NCBI GenBank assembly: GCA_025464025.1
Contig: JAODBP010000189.1
Location: 1-13,319, forward strand
Source: Actinomycetes bacterium
GTDB lineage: Bacteria > Actinomycetota > Acidimicrobiia > Acidimicrobiales > CADCSY01
DNA: 13,319 nucleotides
Direction: 5' to 3'
The notes under the pieces are model-generated. The model saw nothing but the letters and a program-made list of their open reading frames with translations, searched no databases and was not told the origin of the DNA. A program made the position numbers and the translations under genes. Shown one piece after another: positions 1-6,184 of the stretch; within the stretch, counting starts at the first letter, position 1; each line of letters starts with the position of its first letter.

Positions 1-103
1 GCGCGGCGTCGCCGTCACCCGCGACGTCGGCCGCGATCGCCTCCAGGCGAAGGCCGTCGCGGATGGCGTCCGCCATGTAGGGCTCGTCCTCAACGATCAA
101 CAC
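1..103 (-). CDS. Response regulator receiver domain, N-terminus only (OmpR/PhoB-type)
   Basis: The minus-strand reading frame entering the window at its left edge begins LIVEDEPYMADAIRDGL, the typical first strand and helix of a two-component receiver domain, with the acidic ED pair that helps bind magnesium. The phosphoacceptor aspartate and the output domain lie outside the window, so the OmpR/PhoB assignment rests on N-terminal similarity only. The first orthodox start is GTG at 103-101, but family members usually begin MRVLIVEDE. Here the codons before GTG are ATC CGG, with an in-frame TAG four codons before the GTG-preceding CGG. A possible ATC start at 109 is discussed as a finding. The gene follows the peptidase gene on the same strand after a 76-base gap and has its own -10-like sequence, so it is probably transcribed separately. 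A histidine kinase gene would be expected further left but is not visible. Confidence 0.8.
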   Translation of the reverse strand, partial: MLIVEDEPYMADAIRDGLRLEAIAADVAGDGDAA

Positions 104-115
104 CCGGATGCCCCG

Positions 116-121
116 ATGCTA
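116..121 (-). promoter_or_regulatory. Candidate -10 element (TAGCAT) for the response regulator gene
   Basis: On the minus strand TAGCAT fits the actinobacterial TAnnnT -10 pattern. A transcript starting 7 bases downstream would begin at position 109, exactly on the ATC codon that would restore the usual MRVLIVEDE beginning of the protein. If translation instead starts at GTG 103, the leader would be about 6 bases. No convincing -35 element is seen. Confidence 0.35.
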
Positions 122-179
122 CGAGTCCGCGCCTATCGCCGGCGTATGGGAAACCTCACCACATCGTGCGGTCGGTGCT

Positions 180-2306
180 TCACGTGGCGAACGTGTACTC
201 GCAGTTCTTGAAGGTCGTGTTCGTCACGGCCGGGGCGATGCACAGGTCGGTGCCGCTGCCGCCGTCGATGGTGTTGTTGGTGGACCTCGTTCCGCCGGCG
301 ACGATGCAATCGTTCCCGCCCCCGCCCTTGAGGCTGGTGTTGCCAGACGTGCCGAGGCCGAGCACCAGGTCGTTCCCGGAGGTGCCGCTCACGGTCGAGC
401 CCGTCGCCACGACCCGGGTCGTCAGTGCCAGGGCGGCGCAGTAGCCGGGGGCGAGCTGGGTCAACACGAGGGGGTGCTGGGTCACGCCGATGTAGCTCGT
501 CGGCACGGTGCTGGTCGCGGTGAACGACATGATGATCGACCCGATCACCACGAGGGGGAGCAGGAGTGGCGCGAACTGGAGCGTCGTCCTCCCGGTACCG
601 GGCCGTTGGATCCTCCGCCTGGCCCGGGCGACGGCCGGGGCCGTCTCGGCGAGGTGGCTGGGACGCGCCGTCGGCGGAGGAGGTTGCGGTCCCGGCGGGA
701 GCGCATGGAGCGGCTCGTGCTGCGGGATGGGCTCGTGCAGGAAGACCATCGTCTCGGTGACGACGGCGTAGCGGATGACCGCCCCGGTGGTCTCGGCGAG
801 GAGCGGCTGCTCGAGCTCGCTGGCCAGCTTGGCGAGGACCTCGAAGTCGACGATGGGGACCGTCGGGAGGGACGAGAGATCGCCGAGGGAGCCGACCGGG
901 ACGATGGTGTCGCCGTAGGACGCCGCGATCGCGGCGTCGTCGACGAGGACCCGAGCGCGACGGGCGAACAGGAGCACCGCGATGGCCCAGGCGCCGAGGA
1001 GGACGAACGTCAGCCAACGGATGGTGTGGACGGCGACGTGGTAGCGGGCGATGGTGAGGGTGTTGGCCCCCGTGATGGTGGCGTTCTGCTCGAGCATCGG
1101 GTGGAACACGTCGACCTGGACGCCGCCGGTGGCCCCCGGGACGGCAGCGGTCTCGTTGGAGACGACCTTGAGCAGGCTCTGGGTGAGCGAGATCGCGAGC
1201 ACGGGGGAGAACGTCGACGTGAGCGGGCGGCCTTGCAGCGTCCCGGTCACGGTCACGGTGGGCTGGAGGTACAGCGGGTACTCGGCGCTCGGCAGGCCGG
1301 AGTTGGTGGCCAGCTGGGCCACGAGGGTCTTGAGGGTGTCGAGCGGGAACAGCCCGCCGATGGTGCCTCGGTCGGTGCCGTCGAACGAGACGGGTGTGCC
1401 GACGTCGAAGGCCTCGTGGTACCCGGTCGAGTCCGAGATGAGCGCCTTCAAGGCGATGGTGCCCTTGACGTCGTGGGCGTACGTCGAGACGAAGCGGTAG
1501 TCGAAGGCGAGGTGCACGGAGTCGGAGAGGTCGAAGAAGACGGGCTGACCCGTCCTGGCCTGGCCGGACGGGAACGCCGGGTTGGGATCCCGGATCGTGG
1601 CCGAGTAGGAGAAGGTGCCCTCGTGCCGGAACGCGGCGGCCCTGGCGATGCCCGTGGTCAACGGCTTGGTGAAGCCGGCGCCGCCCACGGCGGCGATCAC
1701 GACGAGGCCGGCCGCGGCCGGGGCCCAGAGCTTCCGGAGCCAGGGGCGATCGATCGGCCCGCTGGCGACGTGCCGCGGTCGGGCATGTCCCCGGCGGCGG
1801 CGGGTGAGCACGCCGAACCTCGAGCCGAGCGCGATCGCGGCGGCGATGGCGGCGAGCAACGCTGCTCGCCAGGGTTCACGGATCCAGGTCATGGCGCTCC
1901 CGACGTGGCTGCCGTGGAACCAGAGTCGGCCCTCCAGCGCGGAGGCGGGGACGGTCTCGGGGTCGACGAAGTCGTTGTTGTCGCCCTTGAACGTGTAGGT
2001 GCCGTCGCCGACCGCGAGGATCCGGTGCAGCACCCGCTGACCCTTGAGGTCGGCGCTCTTGTACAGGGCGATGTCACCGACGCGGTACGACTTCCCGCCT
2101 CGGACGGCGGCCAGGTCGCCCTTGTGGAGCAGCGGCTCCATGCTGTTGCCGGAGATCACCGAGTAGGCGGTCGCGCCGCCGAGCTGGACCGGTCCGAGGA
2201 AGAGCCACAGCAGCGTCGTCCCGAGGACGATGAGGGCGAGGAAGAGCGGGCGTGGGGCCGACGGGCGGGACGTCCGTCCGTCGGACCGGCGATGCCGACG
2301 AGTCAC
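180..2306 (-). CDS. SipW/ER-type signal peptidase fused to DUF5305-like domain and RTX-like secreted C-terminus
   Basis: A 708-residue multi-domain membrane protein. Residues 20-40 form a first membrane segment. The S26 peptidase domain follows, with the nucleophile Ser55 in SGNSMEP, His94 in RVLHRI (the histidine type of SipW and ER signal peptidases, in place of the bacterial Lys) and a conserved GDNND at 108-112. Membrane segments near 147-161 and 195-211 flank a basic loop. Residues about 220-426 resemble the extracytoplasmic DUF5305 region often found with archaeal and actinobacterial peptidases of this type. A further segment lies at 427-447, then a predicted cytoplasmic stretch (448-575) with a proline-rich linker. 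A fifth hydrophobic segment (576-593) ends in FTATSTVP. The tail (641-693) holds glycine/aspartate repeats such as GGGGNDCIVAG. The GTG start at 2306 has no good ribosome site and lies 9 bases after the upstream stop, so translational coupling is likely. Peptidase role: confident. DUF5305 name and tail function: from memory of the families, less sure. Confidence 0.85.
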   Translation of the reverse strand: MTRRHRRSDGRTSRPSAPRPLFLALIVLGTTLLWLFLGPVQLGGATAYSVISGNSMEPLLHKGDLAAVRGGKSYRVGDIALYKSADLKGQRVLHRILAVGDGTYTFKGDNNDFVDPETVPASALEGRLWFHGSHVGSAMTWIREPWRAALLAAIAAAIALGSRFGVLTRRRRGHARPRHVASGPIDRPWLRKLWAPAAAGLVVIAAVGGAGFTKPLTTGIARAAAFRHEGTFSYSATIRDPNPAFPSGQARTGQPVFFDLSDSVHLAFDYRFVSTYAHDVKGTIALKALISDSTGYHEAFDVGTPVSFDGTDRGTIGGLFPLDTLKTLVAQLATNSGLPSAEYPLYLQPTVTVTGTLQGRPLTSTFSPVLAISLTQSLLKVVSNETAAVPGATGGVQVDVFHPMLEQNATITGANTLTIARYHVAVHTIRWLTFVLLGAWAIAVLLFARRARVLVDDAAIAASYGDTIVPVGSLGDLSSLPTVPIVDFEVLAKLASELEQPLLAETTGAVIRYAVVTETMVFLHEPIPQHEPLHALPPGPQPPPPTARPSHLAETAPAVARARRRIQRPGTGRTTLQFAPLLLPLVVIGSIIMSFTATSTVPTSYIGVTQHPLVLTQLAPGYCAALALTTRVVATGSTVSGTSGNDLVLGLGTSGNTSLKGGGGNDCIVAGGTRSTNNTIDGGSGTDLCIAPAVTNTTFKNCEYTFAT

Positions 2307-2315
2307 GGCGGTCGC

Positions 2316-2720
2316 CTACTGGGCGGCGACGACGGTCAGCCCGTTGATCTTGTCGGCCGTCAGCTGGGGCGAGGTCGTGGCGCAGGTGACCGTGTCGCCG
2401 ACGACGTTGCTCGTGCAGTTGTAGCTGGTCGGTCCGCCGACGGTGAGCGCGGCCGAGACGACGACCTTGCCGGTGCTGGTGCTCGGGATGACAGGGGCGA
2501 CGGTGAAGGTCAGCGAGTCGATGTTCACCGGCGCGGTGGTGTTGAGCGTGTAGTGGACGTTCGAGACGGTGTAGCCCGACACGGTGCCGCTGCCGGCGCC
2601 GACGGTGGTGGCCGGCACGGTGTTGGACGCCGTGAAGGCGAAGGCGGCGAGCCCGATGGCGCCGGCGACCCCGAACACCAGAGCGAACACGGCGACGCGA
2701 GACATGCGCTTCCTCGGCAT
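2316..2720 (-). CDS. Small secreted TasA-like protein, probable substrate of the adjacent SipW-type peptidase
   Basis: A 134-residue protein with a basic start (MPRKRMSR), a hydrophobic core at residues 9-28 and then FTASNTVP (29-36), the kind of junction seen in SipW-cognate signal peptides. The mature part is rich in Thr, Val, Ser and Gly, has alternating hydrophobic residues typical of beta strands, and contains two cysteines (102 and 113) that could form a disulfide. It is the same general type as TasA/camelysin-like surface or fibre proteins but shorter, so a pilin- or fibre-like role is an inference. ATG 2720 was chosen because a strong purine-rich ribosome site (AGGAAG, plus-strand 2725-2730) precedes it; an upstream in-frame extension to 2825 runs through non-coding-looking DNA. 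It lies directly upstream of the peptidase gene, the standard substrate-processing-enzyme arrangement. Confidence 0.85.
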   Translation of the reverse strand: MPRKRMSRVAVFALVFGVAGAIGLAAFAFTASNTVPATTVGAGSGTVSGYTVSNVHYTLNTTAPVNIDSLTFTVAPVIPSTSTGKVVVSAALTVGGPTSYNCTSNVVGDTVTCATTSPQLTADKINGLTVVAAQ

Positions 2721-2751
2721 GACGCTTCCTCTTCCCTGGGCAGCTGCACCT

Positions 2752-2766
2752 GGTCGAAGATCGACC
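2752..2766 (-). other. Short perfect hairpin in the leader of the TasA-like gene
   Basis: GGTCGA and TCGACC form a perfect 6-base-pair stem around a 3-base loop, 32 bases upstream of the ATG on the minus strand. It would lie in the 5' leader if transcription starts further upstream. Its function is unknown and it could be chance in GC-rich DNA. Confidence 0.4.
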
Positions 2767-2792
2767 TCGGCAACCCGCCTCACGGGACGAGT

Positions 2793-2830
2793 GTCCTCTC
2801 TGTACCCTGCGGGCGGCAGGGCCAAAGGAC
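2793..2830 (-). promoter_or_regulatory. Two-tier hairpin upstream of the TasA-like gene
   Basis: Two nested stems can form. The inner stem pairs CCCTGC (2805-2810) with GCAGGG (2816-2821) around a 5-base loop. An outer stem pairs GTCCTCT (2793-2799) with AAAGGAC (2824-2830), with one wobble, leaving an asymmetric internal loop. It sits 73-110 bases upstream of the ATG in the 185-base region between the divergent TasA-like and unknown genes. I do not recognise a named riboswitch. It could be a leader RNA structure, a terminator-like element or an operator. No U-run follows on either strand. Confidence 0.4.
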
Positions 2831-2893
2831 CTCAATCCGGCGGTGGTTCGCGCTGAGCACCGCAGCGACGTCCACCGCGCTCGGTGGCCCGCG

Positions 2894-2899
2894 TAGCGT
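2894..2899 (+). promoter_or_regulatory. Leaderless -10 element (TAGCGT) for the unknown gene at 2906
   Basis: TAGCGT fits the TAnnnT pattern and ends 6 bases before the GTG start, the spacing expected if transcription begins on the first base of the start codon. No Shine-Dalgarno sequence is present, which agrees with a leaderless transcript. Confidence 0.5.
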
Positions 2900-2905
2900 C
2901 GGCGC

Positions 2906-3355
2906 GTGCCCGAGATCCAGCCGCCCGAGCTCGCCGCCCTGCTCGACTTCGCCGAACGCCCGCGGACGGAGGGCTGGAGCCTGCGCGCTGCCCTGACCCG
3001 CTACGCCCAGGGCCAGCCCCGCCGGGTCGGCGACCTCCTCCAGCTCGTCCGGCGGATCCAGGCTGCGCTCGGTGGGGAGACCGGCACCCTCGACCGCGAC
3101 GGGCCCGAGCTCTGGCAGCAGCTGACGAGCGGCGCCGACGGCGACGGCCTCGTGCCGGGGTTGCTGCGCGCCGCCCGGGCGATCGACGAGGTGGGCGACA
3201 CGCTGGCCACGTGGGCGGCCGATCCCTGGAAGGCCGAGCGGCCCGACGACGCCGTCGACGCGGTCCTCGCGACCGTGGCGGTCCTGCTCGACGAGCTGGG
3301 CGTGCCCGTGGAGGAGCGACCGGCCCGGCCGCCCGGCGGGCGACGGCGAGGCTGA
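2906..3355 (+). CDS. Hypothetical helical protein, 149 residues
   Basis: I do not recognise this family. The protein begins MPEIQPPELAALLDFAERP and is mostly predicted helix, with many Leu, Ala, Arg, Asp and Glu residues, no signal peptide and no membrane segment, so it is probably cytoplasmic. The final 15 residues are Pro/Arg/Gly-rich and likely disordered. The frame is supported by strong G/C preference at third codon positions and by a leaderless-type -10 sequence directly before the GTG start. It is divergent from the TasA-like gene and 92 bases upstream of the DrrA-type ATPase gene on the same strand, which is compatible with a loose operon but does not show a shared function. Confidence 0.65.
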   Translation: MPEIQPPELAALLDFAERPRTEGWSLRAALTRYAQGQPRRVGDLLQLVRRIQAALGGETGTLDRDGPELWQQLTSGADGDGLVPGLLRAARAIDEVGDTLATWAADPWKAERPDDAVDAVLATVAVLLDELGVPVEERPARPPGGRRRG

Positions 3356-3443
3356 CAGGAGCGTCGCACCGCTCGACCGTCTTCCCCGCCATGCAAAACG
3401 TACCGCGCTGAGGGGGGCTTGCCGCAAGCGGCACCGACGTGCT

Positions 3444-3449
3444 GACAAT
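3444..3449 (+). promoter_or_regulatory. Possible -10 element (GACAAT) before the DrrA-type gene
   Basis: GACAAT is close to the -10 consensus and ends 7 bases before an in-frame TTG at 3457. If used, it would produce a leaderless transcript beginning at that TTG. It overlaps the ATG at 3448 that is annotated as the start here, so the two interpretations exclude each other. TTGCCG at 3419-3424 is a weak -35 candidate with a long 19-base spacer. Confidence 0.25.
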
Positions 3450-4461
3450 GCTCGCCTTGCGCTCCTCCACGAACCTTCCCGCTCCACCCGCCATCGAGGT
3501 CGAGGCCCTCGCCAAGCGCTACGGCGAGGTCGACGCCGTCCGCGGCGTCTCGTTCACCGTCGCCCCCGGCGAGGTCTTCGGCTTCCTCGGTCCCAACGGC
3601 GCCGGCAAGAGCACGACGATCAACATGCTCTGCACGCTGGCCCGCCCGACCTCCGGGACCGGCCGCGTGCACGGCTTCGACGTGGTCCGCCAGCGCGACG
3701 ACGTCCGTCGGCACATCGGGCTGGTGTTCCAGGACCCGTCGCTCGACGTCCAGCTCACGGCGGCCCAGAACCTCCGCCTGCACGCCGAGCTGTACGACAT
3801 CGATCCCGGTGCCATCGCCAGCCGGGTCGACCAGATGCTCGAGATGGTCGACCTGGCCGACCGGCGCGACCAGAAGGTGCTCACCTTCTCCGGCGGCATG
3901 AAGCGCCGCCTCGAGATCGCCCGCGGGCTCCTGCACTCGCCGCGCGTGCTGTTCCTCGACGAGCCGACCATTGGCCTCGACCCCCAGACCCGCGCCGCGA
4001 TCTGGCGCTACATCCGCGCCCTGCAGGAGCGCGAAGGGACGACGATCTTCATGACCACGCACTACATGGACGAGGCCGAGCACTGCGACCGCATCGCGAT
4101 CATGGACCGGGGCGACATCGTGGTCCTCGACACCCCGGAAGCGCTCAAGGCGAGCGTCGGCGCCGACCGGGTCGTGTTGGGCACGGCGGACGATGCGGCC
4201 GCCCTGGTCGCGCTGCGCGACCGGTTCGGCATCGAGGCCACGACCGCCGAGGGTGCCGTGACCTTCCACGTCGCCTCCGGCGAGGCGTTCGTGCCCCGGC
4301 TGTTCGCCGAGCTCGGCATCGAGATCACGTCGGTCACGGTCGCCCGGCCGACGCTGGACGACGTCTTCATGGGCTGCACCGGCTCCACGATCCGGGATGC
4401 CGAAGCCTCGCCGGCGCGCCCGCCGAACATGGTGCAGATCTTCTCGAAGGCGGCCCGATGA
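3448..4461 (+). CDS. DrrA-family ABC exporter ATP-binding subunit
   Basis: A cytoplasmic ATPase that powers the neighbouring ABC-2 permease. Counting from ATG 3448 (337 residues), Walker [10 protein letters not shown] is at about 48-56, the Q-loop in VFQDP near 95, the signature SGGMKRR at about 148, Walker B VLFLDEPT at about 167, and the H-loop His in [10 protein letters not shown] near 205. After about residue 235 comes the extra C-terminal domain usual in daunorubicin-resistance-type (DrrA) ATPases. Length fits the family. The start is uncertain: GTG 3439, ATG 3448 and TTG 3457 are in frame, none has a good ribosome site, and the conserved domain begins at [12 protein letters not shown], after all three. 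The stop overlaps the permease start (ATGA), so the pair is translationally coupled. Substrate cannot be told from sequence; drugs, lipids and polysaccharides are all known for this class. Confidence 0.93.
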   Translation: MLALRSSTNLPAPPAIEVEALAKRYGEVDAVRGVSFTVAPGEVFGFLGPNGAGKSTTINMLCTLARPTSGTGRVHGFDVVRQRDDVRRHIGLVFQDPSLDVQLTAAQNLRLHAELYDIDPGAIASRVDQMLEMVDLADRRDQKVLTFSGGMKRRLEIARGLLHSPRVLFLDEPTIGLDPQTRAAIWRYIRALQEREGTTIFMTTHYMDEAEHCDRIAIMDRGDIVVLDTPEALKASVGADRVVLGTADDAAALVALRDRFGIEATTAEGAVTFHVASGEAFVPRLFAELGIEITSVTVARPTLDDVFMGCTGSTIRDAEASPARPPNMVQIFSKAAR

Positions 4462-5321
4462 GCGCGGCCGTGGCAGACGTCGTCGCCGTCCGCGTGATCG
4501 AGCGCTCCTGGCGGTCGGAGGCCCGAGCGGTCCGCGCCGTGTGGTGGCGCGAGATGATCCGCTTCGCCGACGACCGGGCGCGGATCGTGACGGCGCTGAT
4601 CCAGCCGCTGCTGTTCCTGTTCGTCCTCGCCCCCGGGTTGCAGACCCTGTCGAAGGCGTCCACCGACGGCGTCGACCTCACCACGTTCATGTTCCCCGGG
4701 GTCCTCTGCATGGCGATCTGGTTCAGCGCCATGATCAGCGCCGCCTCGCTGGTGATGGACCGCCAGCTCGGGTTCCTGCGGGAGATGATGGTGGCGCCGG
4801 TCCGGCGGTCGTCGATCGTCCTCGGGAAGTGCCTGGCCGGCACGACGACGGCCGGGACGCAGGGCGTGATCCTGCTGGCCCTCGCCGGCCTGGCCCACGT
4901 GCCCTACGACCCGGTGCTGCTCCTCGGCATCTTCGGCCTGCAGCTCCTGATCGCCTTCGCGGTCACCGCCCTCGGCGTGATGGTGGCCACGACCGTGAAG
5001 CAGGCGCCGACGTTCAACAGCGTGATGCAGCTGCTCGTCTTCCCGACGGTGTTCCTGTCGGGCGCGATGTACCCGGTCTCGGGGCTGCCCGACTGGCTGC
5101 GCCTGCTCAACCGACTGAACCCGCTGACCTACGCCGTCGACCCGATGCGGCGGCTGGTGTTCGACCGCCTCGACGTCTCGGAGGCGGCCCGGCACCGGCT
5201 CGCCCCCGGCGTCACCTGGTGGGGCTGGCCGGTGCCGTCGCTCCTCGAGCTGGGGATCGTGGTCGCACTGGGCCTGGCCATGCTGGCGGTCGCCATCTTC
5301 CAGTTCACGCGGACGGAGTGA
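4458..5321 (+). CDS. DrrB-type ABC-2 transporter permease
   Basis: A 287-residue integral membrane protein forming the membrane channel of the exporter with the preceding ATPase. Six hydrophobic segments are visible near residues 43-60, 76-98, 125-147, 152-178, 187-207 and 259-281. The loop before the third segment (MDRQLGFLREMMVAPVRRSS, about 100-119) matches the conserved ABC-2 coupling region, and SGAMYPVSGLPDWL (201-214) is the typical stretch between the last transmembrane segments. The basic, helical N-terminus is cytoplasmic. Its ATG overlaps the stop of the ATPase gene by four bases. Its stop codon directly abuts the stop of the opposing methyltransferase gene, leaving no space for a separate terminator. 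Confidence 0.92.
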   Translation: MSAAVADVVAVRVIERSWRSEARAVRAVWWREMIRFADDRARIVTALIQPLLFLFVLAPGLQTLSKASTDGVDLTTFMFPGVLCMAIWFSAMISAASLVMDRQLGFLREMMVAPVRRSSIVLGKCLAGTTTAGTQGVILLALAGLAHVPYDPVLLLGIFGLQLLIAFAVTALGVMVATTVKQAPTFNSVMQLLVFPTVFLSGAMYPVSGLPDWLRLLNRLNPLTYAVDPMRRLVFDRLDVSEAARHRLAPGVTWWGWPVPSLLELGIVVALGLAMLAVAIFQFTRTE

Positions 5322-6152
5322 TCAGCGGGACGCCGTCGTCACGAGGATGGCGCCGGCCAGGGTGACGCCATCGGGCGCAGCTCGCTCGGCGATCGCCTCG
5401 GTGAGGGCCGCCACCGCCGCCGATCGTTGCGACGGCTCCAGTGCGTCGAGCACGGCCCGGGCCAGGCCGATCGTCGAGAGGTAGTCGGTGGCCTCGGCCG
5501 CGGTGCCGAGGTGGACCTGCACCTGCACCGGCTCCACGTCGACGGCGGTGAAGCCGGCCGGCTCGAGCAGGTCGCGGATCGAGTCGGCGGACGACTGGGC
5601 GAACATGCCGGGCGCACCGGGCTCGCCGGTCGGGAGGCTGCCGTAGGGGAGGAGCACGTCGGTCGGCACCGTGAGCCACTCGTTGGCGGCGAGCGGTTGC
5701 CACGTGGCGATGCAGAGCCGGCCACCGGGGCGGACCCCGCGGCCGATGTTGGCGAACGCGGCGCCCGGATCGTCGAAGAACATCGTGCCGAAGCGGCTGA
5801 TGGCGATGTCGTGCCCGGCGGGGAGGTCGTCCGTCTGGAGATCGCCGGCGACGAAGTCGACGTTGCCGACGGCGGTGTCGACGGCGCGGCGCCGAGCGAC
5901 CTCGAGCATGGGGTCGCTGAGGTCGATGCCGAGCGCGTGGCCGTCGGGCCCGACGGCGCCGGCCGCCGCCAGGGTGGTGGCGCCGCAGCCGCAGCCGAGG
6001 TCGAGGACCCGCTCGCCGGCATGGAGCTCGGCGGCCCGGACGAGCGCGTCGAGGACGGAGGCGAGGGCGACGTCTCGCTGATCGGCGCCGGCGACCCAGG
6101 CGTTGCCGCTCGCCCCGTTCCAGTCGGTGCGAGCGGTCTCGTTGGCGGCCAT
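5322..6152 (-). CDS. Class I SAM-dependent methyltransferase
   Basis: A 276-residue soluble enzyme of the UbiE/COQ5-like class. The SAM-binding motif I is VLDLGCGCGATT (49-60), with an acidic motif II in GIDLSDPMLEVARRRA (75-90) and a motif III-like VAGDLQTDDLP (101-111). The stretch DIAISRFGTMFFDDP (115-129) and the RPGGRLCIATW segment (141-151) are characteristic of small-molecule methyltransferases. The C-terminal third (about 160-276) is a variable cap, so the acceptor substrate cannot be predicted. ATG 6152 was chosen because GGAG lies 8 bases upstream; an open extension to 6596 overlaps the dehydrogenase gene and has no support. It follows the dehydrogenase gene by 32 bases on the same strand, which suggests one transcript. 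Confidence 0.9.
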   Translation of the reverse strand: MAANETARTDWNGASGNAWVAGADQRDVALASVLDALVRAAELHAGERVLDLGCGCGATTLAAAGAVGPDGHALGIDLSDPMLEVARRRAVDTAVGNVDFVAGDLQTDDLPAGHDIAISRFGTMFFDDPGAAFANIGRGVRPGGRLCIATWQPLAANEWLTVPTDVLLPYGSLPTGEPGAPGMFAQSSADSIRDLLEPAGFTAVDVEPVQVQVHLGTAAEATDYLSTIGLARAVLDALEPSQRSAAVAALTEAIAERAAPDGVTLAGAILVTTASR

Positions 6153-6184
6153 GGCGACTCCGATCTCGTGGATGGTCGTGCGGT

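Noticed and set aside
448..760. Possibility that the peptidase C-terminal tail is a separate gene with its own start
   Set aside because: The frame is continuous and I found no plausible start with a ribosome site just before the fifth hydrophobic segment; the nearest ATG gives a long cytoplasmic proline-rich lead. A fusion is the simpler reading, though a sequence error cannot be excluded.
108..2996. Long plus-strand open frame (962 codons) opposite the peptidase and TasA-like genes
   Set aside because: Its translation is low-complexity Gly/Arg/Glu/Asp-rich text without domains, while the minus strand has clear peptidase motifs, membrane segments and codon bias. It is an antisense shadow of GC-rich genes.
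3417..3429. Small hairpin GCTTG-CCG-CAAGC before the DrrA-type gene
   Set aside because: Only a 5-pair stem with a 3-base loop and no U-run; too weak to call a terminator or operator in such GC-rich DNA.
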